NCBI RefSeq assembly: GCF_000176135.1 | Contig: NZ_ACZN01000017.1 | Location: 558,001-622,000, forward strand | Length of the DNA: 64,000 nucleotides | Direction: 5' to 3' | Origin: Vibrio coralliilyticus ATCC BAA-450 | Lineage (GTDB): Bacteria > Pseudomonadota > Gammaproteobacteria > Enterobacterales > Vibrionaceae | Shown: positions 52,605 through 61,689 of the stretch, in pieces | Numbering within the stretch: position 1 is the first letter of the stretch | Layout: every line of letters begins with the position of its first letter | Program-made: the position numbers and the translations under genes | The notes under the pieces: generated by a model | What the model was told of the DNA's origin: nothing | What the model saw: the letters and a program-made list of their open reading frames with translations, nothing else | Databases searched by the model: none

Positions 52605-53333
52605 TTATATTAAGCCCTGCCAGACTGCCGTCGCACCACTGACGGTACACAGCATCAATGCTCCAAGACGAATCTTCTCTTTGGGTAGAGATTGAGTCGT
52701 TGCTAAAGCGAGTTTATAACCCAACCACGCAGCAGGAAGAAGAGGAATACTGATCCACAGATGATGTGTCGTCAAAAAGCCCGCAGGCATTTGGATAATC
52801 AATGAAATGATTGAGCTGAACACAAAAAAGGCCGACAAATTGCCTCTCAACTGATTCGCTTCCTGATGTTGTAACAACAAGGCCATCGGCGGTCCACCTA
52901 TACCTGAACTTGTGCCGAAAAAGCCAGAAAAGAAACCGGCAACGCCCATGCGGGTTGGTGTCGGTTCAATACGAAAAGGAAGTAAGCTCACTGCGACAGC
53001 AAACAGCACCAATAGACCAAGCCAGAGTGCCAACAAGTCGGTAGATACCATCACCAATAGCACGCCTCCCGCTATAGAGCCAGGGACACGGCCAATCAAC
53101 GCCATCTTAAGCCCACCAATCTCTACGCTATCACGGTGCTTCAAAGCATTCAGAATTGAGATATAGAGCGCTACCAAGCAGATAGGGGCGGGAACATAAT
53201 CTGGCGAGACAAGAAACAGTAGAGGCGCGGCAACAATCGCTAAGCCAAAACCGATCGCTGTCTGTACGAACGAGCCAAGGAAAATCAGGAAAGCAGCAAG
53301 CAATGCCTCTGTCGTTATCCATTCAGCAAACAT
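52605..53333 (-). CDS. TauE/SafE-family (TSUP) membrane transporter
   Basis: 242 aa from ATG 53333; a TTG eight codons earlier is an alternative. Eight membrane helices. The family motif GFFSGFFGTSSGIGGPPMALLL (about 135-155) is clear, along with FLGSFVQTAIGFGLAIVAAP. TSUP members export sulfite, sulfoacetate or organosulfonates. Substrate unknown. Gene may be read with the photolyase group downstream-side neighbours, but no overlap is seen. Confidence 0.85.
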   Translation of the reverse strand: MFAEWITTEALLAAFLIFLGSFVQTAIGFGLAIVAAPLLFLVSPDYVPAPICLVALYISILNALKHRDSVEIGGLKMALIGRVPGSIAGGVLLVMVSTDLLALWLGLLVLFAVAVSLLPFRIEPTPTRMGVAGFFSGFFGTSSGIGGPPMALLLQHQEANQLRGNLSAFFVFSSIISLIIQMPAGFLTTHHLWISIPLLPAAWLGYKLALATTQSLPKEKIRLGALMLCTVSGATAVWQGLI

Positions 53334-53445
53334 ATAAAGAAAGACCGTTGGGAACAAAGGTCTTCATCATAATCTAATTTGTTCTCAAGCGGTCCCAAAA
53401 ATACCTTCTGGCACGTTTTTATTTTCCACCACGCTAGAGATTGAA

Positions 53446-54990
53446 TTACAAGGCTTCAATATGCTCCAAATAATACTCTGCCTTTTGCAAAATCTCACTT
53501 TGTGCATGGTCATCAAGATTGTCCCAAGATCGATAAATAACGCCAATACGTGGGTTCTGCGTTAGCATTTCTCTGTGTTTATGCATGAAGCGCCAATACA
53601 AGCTATTCAACGGGCATGCGTTGTCCTGCGTTTTTTCACTATGGTTATAATGGCACCTTTTGCAGTAGTCACTCATTCGATTGATGTACGAGCCACTCGC
53701 AGCATAAGGTTTAGTTCCCACAATGCCTCCATCCGCGAACAGAGCCATACCTCGGGTGTTAGGCATTTCTACCCATTCAATCGCATCCACATAGATACCG
53801 AGATACCATTCATCAACCTGGGCTGGATCAATCTCTGTTAACAAACAAAAGTTGCCCGTCACCATGAGTCTTTGAATATGATGCGCATAGGCAAAATCCA
53901 ACGACTGCCCGATGGCTTCCTTCATACATGCCATCTTCGTCTCTCCAGACCAAAAATACTCAGGCAAGTGGCGTTTAGCGTCGAAGTGGTTGTGCTCAGC
54001 ATAATCTGGCATATTGGCCCAATACACGCCTCGGATGTATTCCCTCCAACCGAGTATTTGACGTATAAAGCCTTCTGCCTGAGAAATATCAATGTCTGGG
54101 TTTGACTCATACGCTGACAACGCACTATCAATGACTTCGAGAGGGTGAAGCATTTTGCTGTTTAAGGCGAAGGACAATCGACTATGGTAAAGCGACCATT
54201 TTGATTCATGCGCCTGCGTCATTGCATCTTGAAACCGACCAAAGTTAGGTAGGCATACGGAGCAAAAGTGGGCAAGCAATGTCAGACTTTGATTGCGGTT
54301 AATCGGCCATAACAACGGGCCTTCAAGTTGCCCTATGGTGCTGATATTGTGCCGCTCAAGCGACGCTCTTATCTCGGTGACATCATTACCAAACATTAGA
54401 GGGGTCGGCAAACGATCTATATCCGCTGCTTTGAGTTTGTTGCGATTGTTCGCATCGTAATTCCACTTTCCACCTTTAGGTTTTCCATCATCCATTAAGA
54501 TGCTGAAATTTTTTCGCATTTTACGATAGAAGTGCTCCATCATAATGTGCTTTCCTTGAGGAAAGTGCTGCTCAATCTGCTCAAAAGGAAGAAGGAAGTG
54601 TTCACACTCTGTACGTTGAATACGGCAGCCTTGTATCTCTATTTCATCGAGGAGCGTTGCTAAACGAAACTCATCTGGTCTTTGATACTCGAACACTGTT
54701 GCACCAAACTTTTTGACATAGTGATGAACGAGTTGCGAGACATCAGAAAATTCCAAAGTTTGGTCCAGATTGAGATGCAACACTTCGTGCCCATCTTGCT
54801 GAAGCTCATGCGCAAAGGCCTGCATTGCAGCGAAAAATGCACACACCTTTTGTATGTGATGCCTAACATAAGTTGCCTCTGGATGGAGCTCTGCAATCAA
54901 GTACAACACTGATTTGTCTGACTCTTTAAACCAAGAGTGACGCATATTGAGCTGATCGCCGAGAATAAGGCGGATAGTGTTAAACGTCAT
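53446..54990 (-). CDS. Iron-sulfur bacterial cryptochrome/(6-4) photolyase (PhrB/CryPro-like)
   Basis: 514 aa from the ATG that has AAAGGGG 9 bases upstream (an ATG three codons earlier overlaps the previous gene). N-terminal DPRP alpha/beta domain (IRLILGDQLNMRHSWF), then the FAD domain with YAHHIQRLMVTGNFCLL. Four Cys at residues 355, 443, 446 and 459 (SDYCKRCHYN...NACPLNS) match the spacing of the [4Fe-4S] cysteines C350, C438, C441 and C454 of Agrobacterium PhrB (same intervals). That group repairs (6-4) photoproducts or acts as a photoreceptor. Confidence 0.9.
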   Translation of the reverse strand: MTFNTIRLILGDQLNMRHSWFKESDKSVLYLIAELHPEATYVRHHIQKVCAFFAAMQAFAHELQQDGHEVLHLNLDQTLEFSDVSQLVHHYVKKFGATVFEYQRPDEFRLATLLDEIEIQGCRIQRTECEHFLLPFEQIEQHFPQGKHIMMEHFYRKMRKNFSILMDDGKPKGGKWNYDANNRNKLKAADIDRLPTPLMFGNDVTEIRASLERHNISTIGQLEGPLLWPINRNQSLTLLAHFCSVCLPNFGRFQDAMTQAHESKWSLYHSRLSFALNSKMLHPLEVIDSALSAYESNPDIDISQAEGFIRQILGWREYIRGVYWANMPDYAEHNHFDAKRHLPEYFWSGETKMACMKEAIGQSLDFAYAHHIQRLMVTGNFCLLTEIDPAQVDEWYLGIYVDAIEWVEMPNTRGMALFADGGIVGTKPYAASGSYINRMSDYCKRCHYNHSEKTQDNACPLNSLYWRFMHKHREMLTQNPRIGVIYRSWDNLDDHAQSEILQKAEYYLEHIEAL

Positions 54991-54991
54991 C

Positions 54992-56314
54992 TTACTCATC
55001 CCCTTTTAAACAAGAGAGTGGCCAGTCGACCATATCAACATGATCACTTGGTATAATCACTTTGTTTCCATGCCACCGCTCTATGAAAACCTTATCTGGA
55101 TCGTACATTTCCGTTTGTTTCGCTAAATTAAAACGACGAGAATCTCTAGGATCCGCACCCACGCCCGCCAAATATTGCCAGTTCCCCCAGTTCGAAGCGA
55201 CATCATAATCAACGAGTTGAGTCTCGAAGTAGGCGGCCCCGTAGCGCCAATCCAAACCAAGTTCATGAATCAAACAACTTGCTACGAGCTGCCTGCCTCT
55301 ATTGGACATGTAGCCCGTCGCTTTAAGCTGATTCATGCAAGCATTGACGATTGGGTATTGAGTTTCACCATGCTTCCATTGCTGAAAACGGTAGCTGTAA
55401 AAACTTGTCAATGGTGTAGCATCTTTCAAGCCGGAAAACTTAAACAGACGTCTTCCCCATAGTTTTCCGTACCAATGGAAATACTCACGCCACAACAGCT
55501 CAAAGAAAATCCAGTATGTTGAGTCATTTGCCCCCTCCCTCTGCTCATACTCTTGAAGCAATACAAAGATCCTCTTCGGACTCAGGCATCCTACGGCTAG
55601 CCACGGAGAAAACTTAGTAGAAAAGTCAAAACCATCAAGCTCGTTGCGAGTTTGTTTGTAGTGACTTGCTAAAGATGTAGCAAAGTAACCTGAACAGTGA
55701 GCAAGCCCTAAAGTTTCTCCGCCAGCGAATAGCTGACACGATACCTCTTCCATGTTTAATGTGCTGATTACCTGCGCAGGTGGTTCTGGCAATGCAGACA
55801 GGCTTGAATCTACACCGATAGGAAGGTGCTCGACTTGCTTTCTGAATTGAGTAAAAGTGCTTGGCAATTCACCTAACGTAAAAGGGAGAAGGCGTTGGCT
55901 GAAGAGTGTGTTAACTGGCTCTTGAATGCAGGTGAGATCCGAGTGTAGCTGAGACAACCTATCGACTACGCTTTGCTCATTGACACCGGAAAAAAGATCA
56001 CAGTAAAAATGCGTGACGCCGTAATCTTGGATAAAACGATTGAGAACATCCAGGGGACGGTCATCAAAAACGAGCAATTTCTGGCCCATGTTTTCGAGAG
56101 ACTGCGATAAACAGGCCACGGATTGTTGCAGAAATGCCAATCTCTCAGAGCCTAAACTCTGCTCTTGTGAATAACGAACCAGATATCTGTCCATTTGAGG
56201 CAAGCAATAGACGCAAAGCAGGCTGTCAACTTCGCAACTCGCCTGCCATAGCAATGGGTTATCTTGGATGCGAAGATCGCAAGTGAACCAGTAAAGACCA
56301 ACTTTTTGTTTCAA
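54992..56314 (-). CDS. DASH-family cryptochrome/photolyase
   Basis: 440 aa. N-terminal photolyase domain (LYWFTCDLRIQDNPLLWQAS) and C-terminal FAD-binding domain (TKFSPWLAVGCLSPKRIF; YWIFFELLWREYFHWYGKLWGRRLF; FNLAKQTEMYDPD). Typical of the cry-DASH subfamily, which repairs single-stranded DNA CPDs or acts in light sensing. Stops 3 bases before the ATG of the second photolyase gene, so the two are co-transcribed. No regulator adjacent. Confidence 0.9.
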   Translation of the reverse strand: MKQKVGLYWFTCDLRIQDNPLLWQASCEVDSLLCVYCLPQMDRYLVRYSQEQSLGSERLAFLQQSVACLSQSLENMGQKLLVFDDRPLDVLNRFIQDYGVTHFYCDLFSGVNEQSVVDRLSQLHSDLTCIQEPVNTLFSQRLLPFTLGELPSTFTQFRKQVEHLPIGVDSSLSALPEPPAQVISTLNMEEVSCQLFAGGETLGLAHCSGYFATSLASHYKQTRNELDGFDFSTKFSPWLAVGCLSPKRIFVLLQEYEQREGANDSTYWIFFELLWREYFHWYGKLWGRRLFKFSGLKDATPLTSFYSYRFQQWKHGETQYPIVNACMNQLKATGYMSNRGRQLVASCLIHELGLDWRYGAAYFETQLVDYDVASNWGNWQYLAGVGADPRDSRRFNLAKQTEMYDPDKVFIERWHGNKVIIPSDHVDMVDWPLSCLKGDE

Positions 56315-56389
56315 GTCTCAGCTCCTGACTTTTCTCTTTCACGTTAGTACGTGAAAAACAGGAACTAAGACTTGTGGCGAATAAATTTA

Positions 56390-57607
56390 TTACGCTACTG
56401 CAAAGCGTCGAACAGGCTTGTCGTTGATTGGTAGGTGAATAATCACCGCAGCAAACGCGAGAACAACCGTCGACCACCAAATGGGCTCATAAGAACCGTA
56501 GTAATCGTAAATACGGCCACCAGCCCAAGCGCCTAAGAAGCTACCGACCTGATGTGTGAAAAAGACCAGCCCATAAAGCGTCGACAGATACTTAGCACCA
56601 AAGATCTGCCTCACTAAGCCAGACGTCAATGGCACCGTACCTAGCCAACAAAAACCAATGGCCGCACCAAATATCGCCGCTGTATGCTCTGTGACTGGCA
56701 ACGTCACAAATGCGCCAATCACCATGGTACGCATCAGATACAGAGCCGACATCACATGGCGTTTGCTGAATTTATCACCCATCACTCCCCAAAAGTAAGA
56801 GCCGAAGATATTGAAAACCCCGACGTAGGCGAGTGCCATCGCAGCCGTTGATGCTGGTAACTGTTTGTCTGCTAAATAGCTAGGTAGGTGCGTCGCAATG
56901 AACATCACATGGAAGCCGCAAACGAAGAAACCAAGATGGATCAGCCAATAGCCTCTATGAGAAAACGCCTCTCTTAACGCCTGCTTAAGCGTTAAATGAT
57001 CTTCCTTTGTTTCACTGACAGAGTTTCCTTGGCTGGCCGTTGTTTTCGGCGCTCGCATAAACAATGCAAATGCAATCATTGTTGAGCAGAGAATAGCGAA
57101 GCTCTGTAATGCCCCTTGCCACCCCAAATCACTCAGCAGCATCTGCGCTCCGGGAATCGTAGCAAACATACCAAAGGAGCCTGCAGCAGTGGTCAAGCCA
57201 AACGCTTTTGCTGCGTGCTCCGCAGGGACAACTTTAGCAACAGCACCAAGGACAATGACATAGCTGGTTGCGCTCAGGCCCAAACCAACGAGAACACCAA
57301 GTGTCCAATAAAGTGTTGAAGGTTCGACAGCGATAGAGGTCAAATACAGGCCGACGCCATACGCGATAGCACCTGCAATGATGATGCGTTTAGCACCAAA
57401 CCGGTCGGCAGCCATACCGACAAACGGCTGAAAGACACCAAACAACAAATTTTGCAGCGCAATAGCAAAGCTGAAAAATTCACGTCCTGTGTGAAAGTAA
57501 TCGGAAACTGGCATCATGAAGATGCCAAATGATTGCCTGATACCCAGGCAGATAACCAGAATGGCGATGCCTAACCAGACCATTGCTGGAAAACGGAAAA
57601 TGCTCAT
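56390..57607 (-). CDS. MFS transporter
   Basis: 405 aa, twelve membrane helices. GMAADRFGAKRIIIAGAIAYGVG is the MFS signature loop, and FGIFMMPVSDYFHTGREFFSFAIALQNLLFG resembles the oxalate/formate-antiporter-like (OFA) or MFS_1 group. C-terminal cytoplasmic end is short. An upstream 60-codon His-rich gene ends 9 bases before its start, so the two are probably coupled. Substrate unknown. Confidence 0.83.
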   Translation of the reverse strand: MSIFRFPAMVWLGIAILVICLGIRQSFGIFMMPVSDYFHTGREFFSFAIALQNLLFGVFQPFVGMAADRFGAKRIIIAGAIAYGVGLYLTSIAVEPSTLYWTLGVLVGLGLSATSYVIVLGAVAKVVPAEHAAKAFGLTTAAGSFGMFATIPGAQMLLSDLGWQGALQSFAILCSTMIAFALFMRAPKTTASQGNSVSETKEDHLTLKQALREAFSHRGYWLIHLGFFVCGFHVMFIATHLPSYLADKQLPASTAAMALAYVGVFNIFGSYFWGVMGDKFSKRHVMSALYLMRTMVIGAFVTLPVTEHTAAIFGAAIGFCWLGTVPLTSGLVRQIFGAKYLSTLYGLVFFTHQVGSFLGAWAGGRIYDYYGSYEPIWWSTVVLAFAAVIIHLPINDKPVRRFAVA

Positions 57608-57616
57608 GAACTTACC

Positions 57617-57799
57617 CTAATGATGGTGATGATGAGAATGGTCACCGGACATATCGTGGCTTTGCTGGTGGCAACCGCTATTGATGGCCTGCTCGGCTAA
57701 CAATTCCATAAGACGTGGGGACTGATGAACGGCCAACAGAGTTAGGCAAAGCAATACAGTCATTCTCACAAGCTGAGCAAAAAGTGATTGAGAAAACAT
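57617..57799 (-). CDS. Small His-rich membrane or exported peptide
   Basis: 60 aa. N-terminal half is hydrophobic (LVRMTVLLCLTLLAVHQSP), probably one membrane helix or a signal sequence; the C-terminus is GCHQQSHDMSGDHSHHHHH, containing eight His in the last fifteen residues and one Cys. Such tails bind Ni2+, Zn2+ or Cu2+. Ends 9 bases before the MFS start. I know no named family. Real translation is plausible but not certain, since the ribosome site is weak. Confidence 0.55.
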   Translation of the reverse strand: MFSQSLFAQLVRMTVLLCLTLLAVHQSPRLMELLAEQAINSGCHQQSHDMSGDHSHHHHH

Positions 57800-57922
57800 G
57801 ATTCATAGTCTCAGCAAGAAAATAAAGAGCGCGAAGTGTATTGAGCCTCTCGTTATGACTCAAATGACATTTTCACAATGACTCTATGCATGTTAGTCAT
57901 AGAGTCATTGTAAATTCCTCAA

Positions 57923-58525
57923 TCACCCGTTACGCCACTCTGTGGCGGCTTCAATCGCACTGGTCAATCCGTGCCACTCAAGCAAGCTTCTTTGGTAGTC
58001 CGCCGCTTTGCCTTGAAGAGAAAGGCCGTAACTCTCAAGCCGGTAAGCTAATATCGCATAGAAGGCGTCAACCATGGTTGGCTCATCGTACATAAACGGC
58101 AACCGAGCCTTGACAAAAATGGTGTTGATACGCGTAAGATCAGAGGACAGTTCTTGCATAGGAAGTGGGTCAACATCCGGTTTATCCAGAGTAAACGAAC
58201 AATACGTTCTCAATGCAACAAAGCCTGAGTGCATTTCACTGCATAAACTCCGTGCTTCTGCTCGTTGAGACTCGCTTTGAGGTAACAATTTCCCTCCCGA
58301 TAGCTCGTTTAAATACTCACTAATAGCAAGCGAATCATGGATTACACAGTTGTTATCCGTAGTGAGTGCTGGTACGAGCCCTGTCGGAGACATCAGTTTA
58401 AGCTGTTCTTTCGCCTCAGGTTTCGTTAGATCGATCACCTGAGTTTCCATCTCTATTCCAGCAATATAAGCACATATCCAAGCGCGCAAAGACCACGTAG
58501 AATCTGTTCCAACAATTAAACGCAT
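57923..58525 (-). CDS. Glutathione S-transferase-like protein
   Basis: 200 aa. N-terminal thioredoxin-fold domain (RLIVGTDSTWSLRAWICAYIAG; cis-Pro loop TGLVPALTTD; glutathione-binding DSLAISEYL) and an alpha-helical C-terminal domain. The Ser/Thr region STWSLRA is in the position of the catalytic Ser/Cys of the zeta/beta-like classes. Detoxification of electrophiles is the usual role. Overlaps the rhodanese gene by 10 bases on the same strand. Confidence 0.83.
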   Translation of the reverse strand: MRLIVGTDSTWSLRAWICAYIAGIEMETQVIDLTKPEAKEQLKLMSPTGLVPALTTDNNCVIHDSLAISEYLNELSGGKLLPQSESQRAEARSLCSEMHSGFVALRTYCSFTLDKPDVDPLPMQELSSDLTRINTIFVKARLPFMYDEPTMVDAFYAILAYRLESYGLSLQGKAADYQRSLLEWHGLTSAIEAATEWRNG

Positions 58526-58929
58526 GTTTCAACCTCCTGTTTAACCAGCTCAAACCCTTCATCAAGCCAGCCAGTGACTCCCCCAATCATTTTTTTCACA
58601 GATCTACCAAGTTTTGCCAAACGAATCGCCGCCTTCTCGGTGCCATTACAGTGTGGCCCCGCACAATACACCACAAACTGTGCATCTGGTGGAAAGGCAC
58701 TCAGGCCCTTTTCATTCAACCTCGGGTGAGGAATGTTAATCGCTCCCTTCACGTGTCCTTGCGCAAACAGCTCTTCTCCTCTGACATCAAGCAACACAAA
58801 ATCCATACGATCATTGCTGATGGCATGATGAACATCCCAGCAGTCTGTCTCAAACTCCAATAGCCGACTGAAATGCGCCAACGCGCGCTCACTACTGGCG
58901 GCTGGAACTCTAGTTACTGCACTTGTCAT
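58516..58929 (-). CDS. Rhodanese-domain sulfurtransferase
   Basis: 137 aa from ATG 58929, preceded by AAGGAGA. Single rhodanese domain: VLLDVRGEELFAQGHVKGAINIPHPRL and the active-site loop VVYCAGPHCNGTEKAA, with Cys followed by AGPHCNG, an extended CxGxxCNG-like loop. The second Cys suggests thiol chemistry in the loop. Probably transfers sulfur between thiols or handles persulfides; exact partner unknown. First gene of a two-gene operon with the GST, divergent from a GlxA-type regulator. Confidence 0.85.
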   Translation of the reverse strand: MTSAVTRVPAASSERALAHFSRLLEFETDCWDVHHAISNDRMDFVLLDVRGEELFAQGHVKGAINIPHPRLNEKGLSAFPPDAQFVVYCAGPHCNGTEKAAIRLAKLGRSVKKMIGGVTGWLDEGFELVKQEVETCV

Positions 58930-59050
58930 AACGTCTCCTTGTTTGTCTTTTGAATCATTATTGCGTTGAAATGAGCAACTCAACACTGGCCTAAAAGTCA
59001 ATATTCGATAATAATCAGCCAAAGACTATTGCTCACTAACGAGTTTCCAG

Positions 59051-59989
59051 ATGATCAAAGTTGCCATTCTTGCCCACTCTCACATCACCTTGTTTGAAAT
59101 GTCCTGCGCTGCGGAACTGTTTGCCTTGCCTCGACCAGAGTTCGATCCTTGGTATGACTGCGAGATCATTAATATGGAGAATAAAGATTTTGACAGCACA
59201 GGCGGTGTTACTCTCAGGACGAAATTCGTAGAGAGTTTAAAGAGTTACCACACATTGATCATTCCCGGCTGGCCGACTGGAGACTACGCGATTCCTCCCC
59301 TGATTCAGCGCGAGATTCGTCAGTTTGTCGCTGATGGTAAACGCGTTTTGTCGCTCTGTTCAGGCTCTTTTTTACTTGGGAAACTCGGACTGCTTAAAGG
59401 ACGTAAAGCCACCACACACTGGATGTATGAAAACGCATTTCGTGAGCAGTTCCCCGATGTCGAATACCAGAAAGATGTACTTTACGTATTGGACGGGCAG
59501 ATTGGGTGTTCGGCCGGAAGTGCATCTGCTCTCGACCTTGGTCTGGCGATTATCCGTCACGATTATGGCTATCAGATTGCCAATCAGGTCGCGAAAAGGC
59601 TGGTCATATCTTCCCACCGAACAGGCGGACAAGCGCAGTTTGTTGAAACACCCATGCTCAAAGTTCCGGGCACATTTTCACAAGCTATCGCCTGGGCGTC
59701 TGCGAATCTGGATAAAGCAATCACTGTCGAAGACTGGGCTCAACAAGCCAGCATGTCTCGACGTACTTTTGATCGTAAATTTCGCGCCAGTTTCAGCCTT
59801 TCCCCTAAAGAATGGCTAATCCAACAGCGCATCGAAAGGGCAAAAGGGTTGCTGGAAACCGAGTCCCTACCAATCGAACAATTGGCTAACCAAGCAGGGT
59901 TTGATAACGCCGTCACCATGCGCCATCATTTTCGCCGCTTGGTGGGCGTTTCACCGCAGAAGTACAGAGCGCAGTTTGGTCAAAACTGA
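59051..59989 (+). CDS. GlxA-family AraC-type regulator (DJ-1/PfpI domain plus HTH)
   Basis: 312 aa. N-terminal DJ-1/PfpI-like amidotransferase fold (1-170: ILAHSHITLFEMSCAAELF; LSLCSGSFLLGKLGLL with nucleophile-elbow Cys), and C-terminal AraC HTH (about 215-305: WAQQASMSRRTFDRKFRASFSLSPKEWL; ANQAGFDNAVTMRHHFRRLVG). The divergent rhodanese-GST operon, 121 bases away, is the likely target. Family members respond to amino-acid-derived or aldehyde metabolites, among them arginine catabolism regulators. Confidence 0.87.
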   Translation: MIKVAILAHSHITLFEMSCAAELFALPRPEFDPWYDCEIINMENKDFDSTGGVTLRTKFVESLKSYHTLIIPGWPTGDYAIPPLIQREIRQFVADGKRVLSLCSGSFLLGKLGLLKGRKATTHWMYENAFREQFPDVEYQKDVLYVLDGQIGCSAGSASALDLGLAIIRHDYGYQIANQVAKRLVISSHRTGGQAQFVETPMLKVPGTFSQAIAWASANLDKAITVEDWAQQASMSRRTFDRKFRASFSLSPKEWLIQQRIERAKGLLETESLPIEQLANQAGFDNAVTMRHHFRRLVGVSPQKYRAQFGQN

Positions 59990-60098
59990 GAGAGAAATTG
60001 ACCTTAATCAAACGTATGGCGTTTCTATCCTTTGTGACGATGTGAAAACGACAACGCGCTGATAGCATGGCTGACGTCGTTCACTACCGAAGTCAGCT

Positions 60099-61628
60099 AT
60101 GGATGCAAAAATGAATCAGGTGCTATTGGAAATAGCCCTCAACCTGAGCTCTAACCTCAACAGCGAAGCCCAGTATCAGCATTTGATTGATGGTATTGAT
60201 CGGGTATTTCCATGCGATGCCAGCGCACTATTCATTTTGGATCAGGATGGATTTCTCACCCCCGTTGCGGTGAAAGGCTTGTCCACCAGCGTCCTCGGTC
60301 GACGGTTCTTTCCTCAAGCGCACCCGAGGCTGGAAGCAATCATGGCAAGCAAGCAACCGGTTCGGTTTAGCGCCGATTGTGATCTACCTGATCCCTTTAG
60401 TGGTGTACTACTCAGTGAAGAAGCTGAGCTAGATGTGCATGACTGCCTCGGTTGCAGCTTATACGTGGATGGGCAACTGGTCGGCATACTGACTCTTGAT
60501 TCTCTCAACATCGGCGCGTTTGATGCCATAGAGCCAATGACCATTGAGACATTCGCAGCACTGGCGGCTGCCACGTTACGCAATATTGGCCAAATTAAAG
60601 CGCTCAAAGCCCAAAATCGCAAACAGCGCTCTGTCACCCAAACCCTGATTCAGCAAGCTCGCTCAAAACAGGGTGAGATGGTCGGTCTTAGCCCTCAAAT
60701 TCAACAGCTTAGAACCAATATTGCCACCGTCGCTCAATCAGATTATGCCGTTCTAATCACAGGTGAAACGGGTGTAGGGAAAGAGTTAGTGGCTCACAGT
60801 GTCCATGCGCAATCAAGCCGCCGAGACAAACCAATGATTTACGTCAACTGCGCCGCTTTACCCGAAGGCTTGGCAGAAAGTGAGCTATTCGGCCATGTCA
60901 AAGGGGCATTCACCGGTGCCAACAGCTCACGAGCAGGTAAATTCGAGCTGGCCGATGGTGGTACCATTTTTCTTGATGAATTGGGAGAGCTACCTTTAGT
61001 TCTGCAAGCAAAACTGCTGCGTGTGATTCAGCAAGGTGAGCTGCAGCGTGTCGGTAGTGACAAGCATTTACTGGTCAATGTAAGAATTATTGCTGCGACG
61101 AACCGTTTACTTGAAAATGAAGTCGAGCAAGGGCAATTTCGCGCCGACTTATTCCACCGTCTAAATGTGTTCCCGATTTCCGTTCCAGCGCTACGTAAGC
61201 GCGAGGGTGATATTCCTGTTCTTGCAGGCTATCTTCTGGAAAAAGTCCGTAGCCAGTTCAACATCCCTAACTTGCATTTACACCCCAAAGCCTTGGTGCT
61301 TTTGGAAAAACAGAACTGGCCCGGTAATGTACGAGAACTGGAACATACACTAACCCGCGCAGCGTTAAGAGCCATTCAGGAGCAACAGCAGATTATTCAC
61401 CTCAATCACTTTGACGGCGGTTTTGAGAATACGGATGTAAAAAGCACATCACACTACCTGCCGCAAAGTAGCCAAGGAATGAGAGATCTCGTCGAATCTT
61501 ACCAGAAAGACCTCATTGTTCACGCACTGAAAAAATCGAACCGTACTTGGTCTAAAGCGGCGGAGTTTCTACAAATGGATCGCGGCAATTTATACCGAAT
61601 GGGGAAAAAGCTAGGCGTTGAAGCCTAA
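60099..61628 (+). CDS. norR: Nitric oxide-responsive sigma-54 activator NorR
   Basis: 509 aa. N-terminal GAF domain (1-185) with a non-haem iron NO sensor, AAA+ domain with GETGVGKELVAHSVH, the sigma-54 contact GAFTGA, and a C-terminal Fis-type HTH (SKAAEFLQMDRGNLYRMGKKLG). Aligns along its length with E. coli NorR. Iron-site residues appear mostly kept (the Arg of HPRLEA, the Asp of PDP, HDC Cys, and TLD Asp), but the second Asp in the PDPYDG loop is Ser here (PDPFSG). No hmp, norVW or nnrS gene is adjacent, so targets are elsewhere. A hairpin terminator follows. Confidence 0.88.
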   Translation: MDAKMNQVLLEIALNLSSNLNSEAQYQHLIDGIDRVFPCDASALFILDQDGFLTPVAVKGLSTSVLGRRFFPQAHPRLEAIMASKQPVRFSADCDLPDPFSGVLLSEEAELDVHDCLGCSLYVDGQLVGILTLDSLNIGAFDAIEPMTIETFAALAAATLRNIGQIKALKAQNRKQRSVTQTLIQQARSKQGEMVGLSPQIQQLRTNIATVAQSDYAVLITGETGVGKELVAHSVHAQSSRRDKPMIYVNCAALPEGLAESELFGHVKGAFTGANSSRAGKFELADGGTIFLDELGELPLVLQAKLLRVIQQGELQRVGSDKHLLVNVRIIAATNRLLENEVEQGQFRADLFHRLNVFPISVPALRKREGDIPVLAGYLLEKVRSQFNIPNLHLHPKALVLLEKQNWPGNVRELEHTLTRAALRAIQEQQQIIHLNHFDGGFENTDVKSTSHYLPQSSQGMRDLVESYQKDLIVHALKKSNRTWSKAAEFLQMDRGNLYRMGKKLGVEA

Positions 61629-61643
61629 GTTCAATAACACATA

Positions 61644-61665
61644 GGTAGGCCCGCAGGCCTACCTG
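61644..61665 (+). terminator. Hairpin terminator after norR
   Basis: AGGTAGGCC (61644-61652) pairs with GGCCTACCT (61657-61665), loop CGCA. No long T-run, so strength is uncertain. Confidence 0.6.
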
Positions 61666-61689
61666 ATCTCTCACAATCGTCTAACAAGA

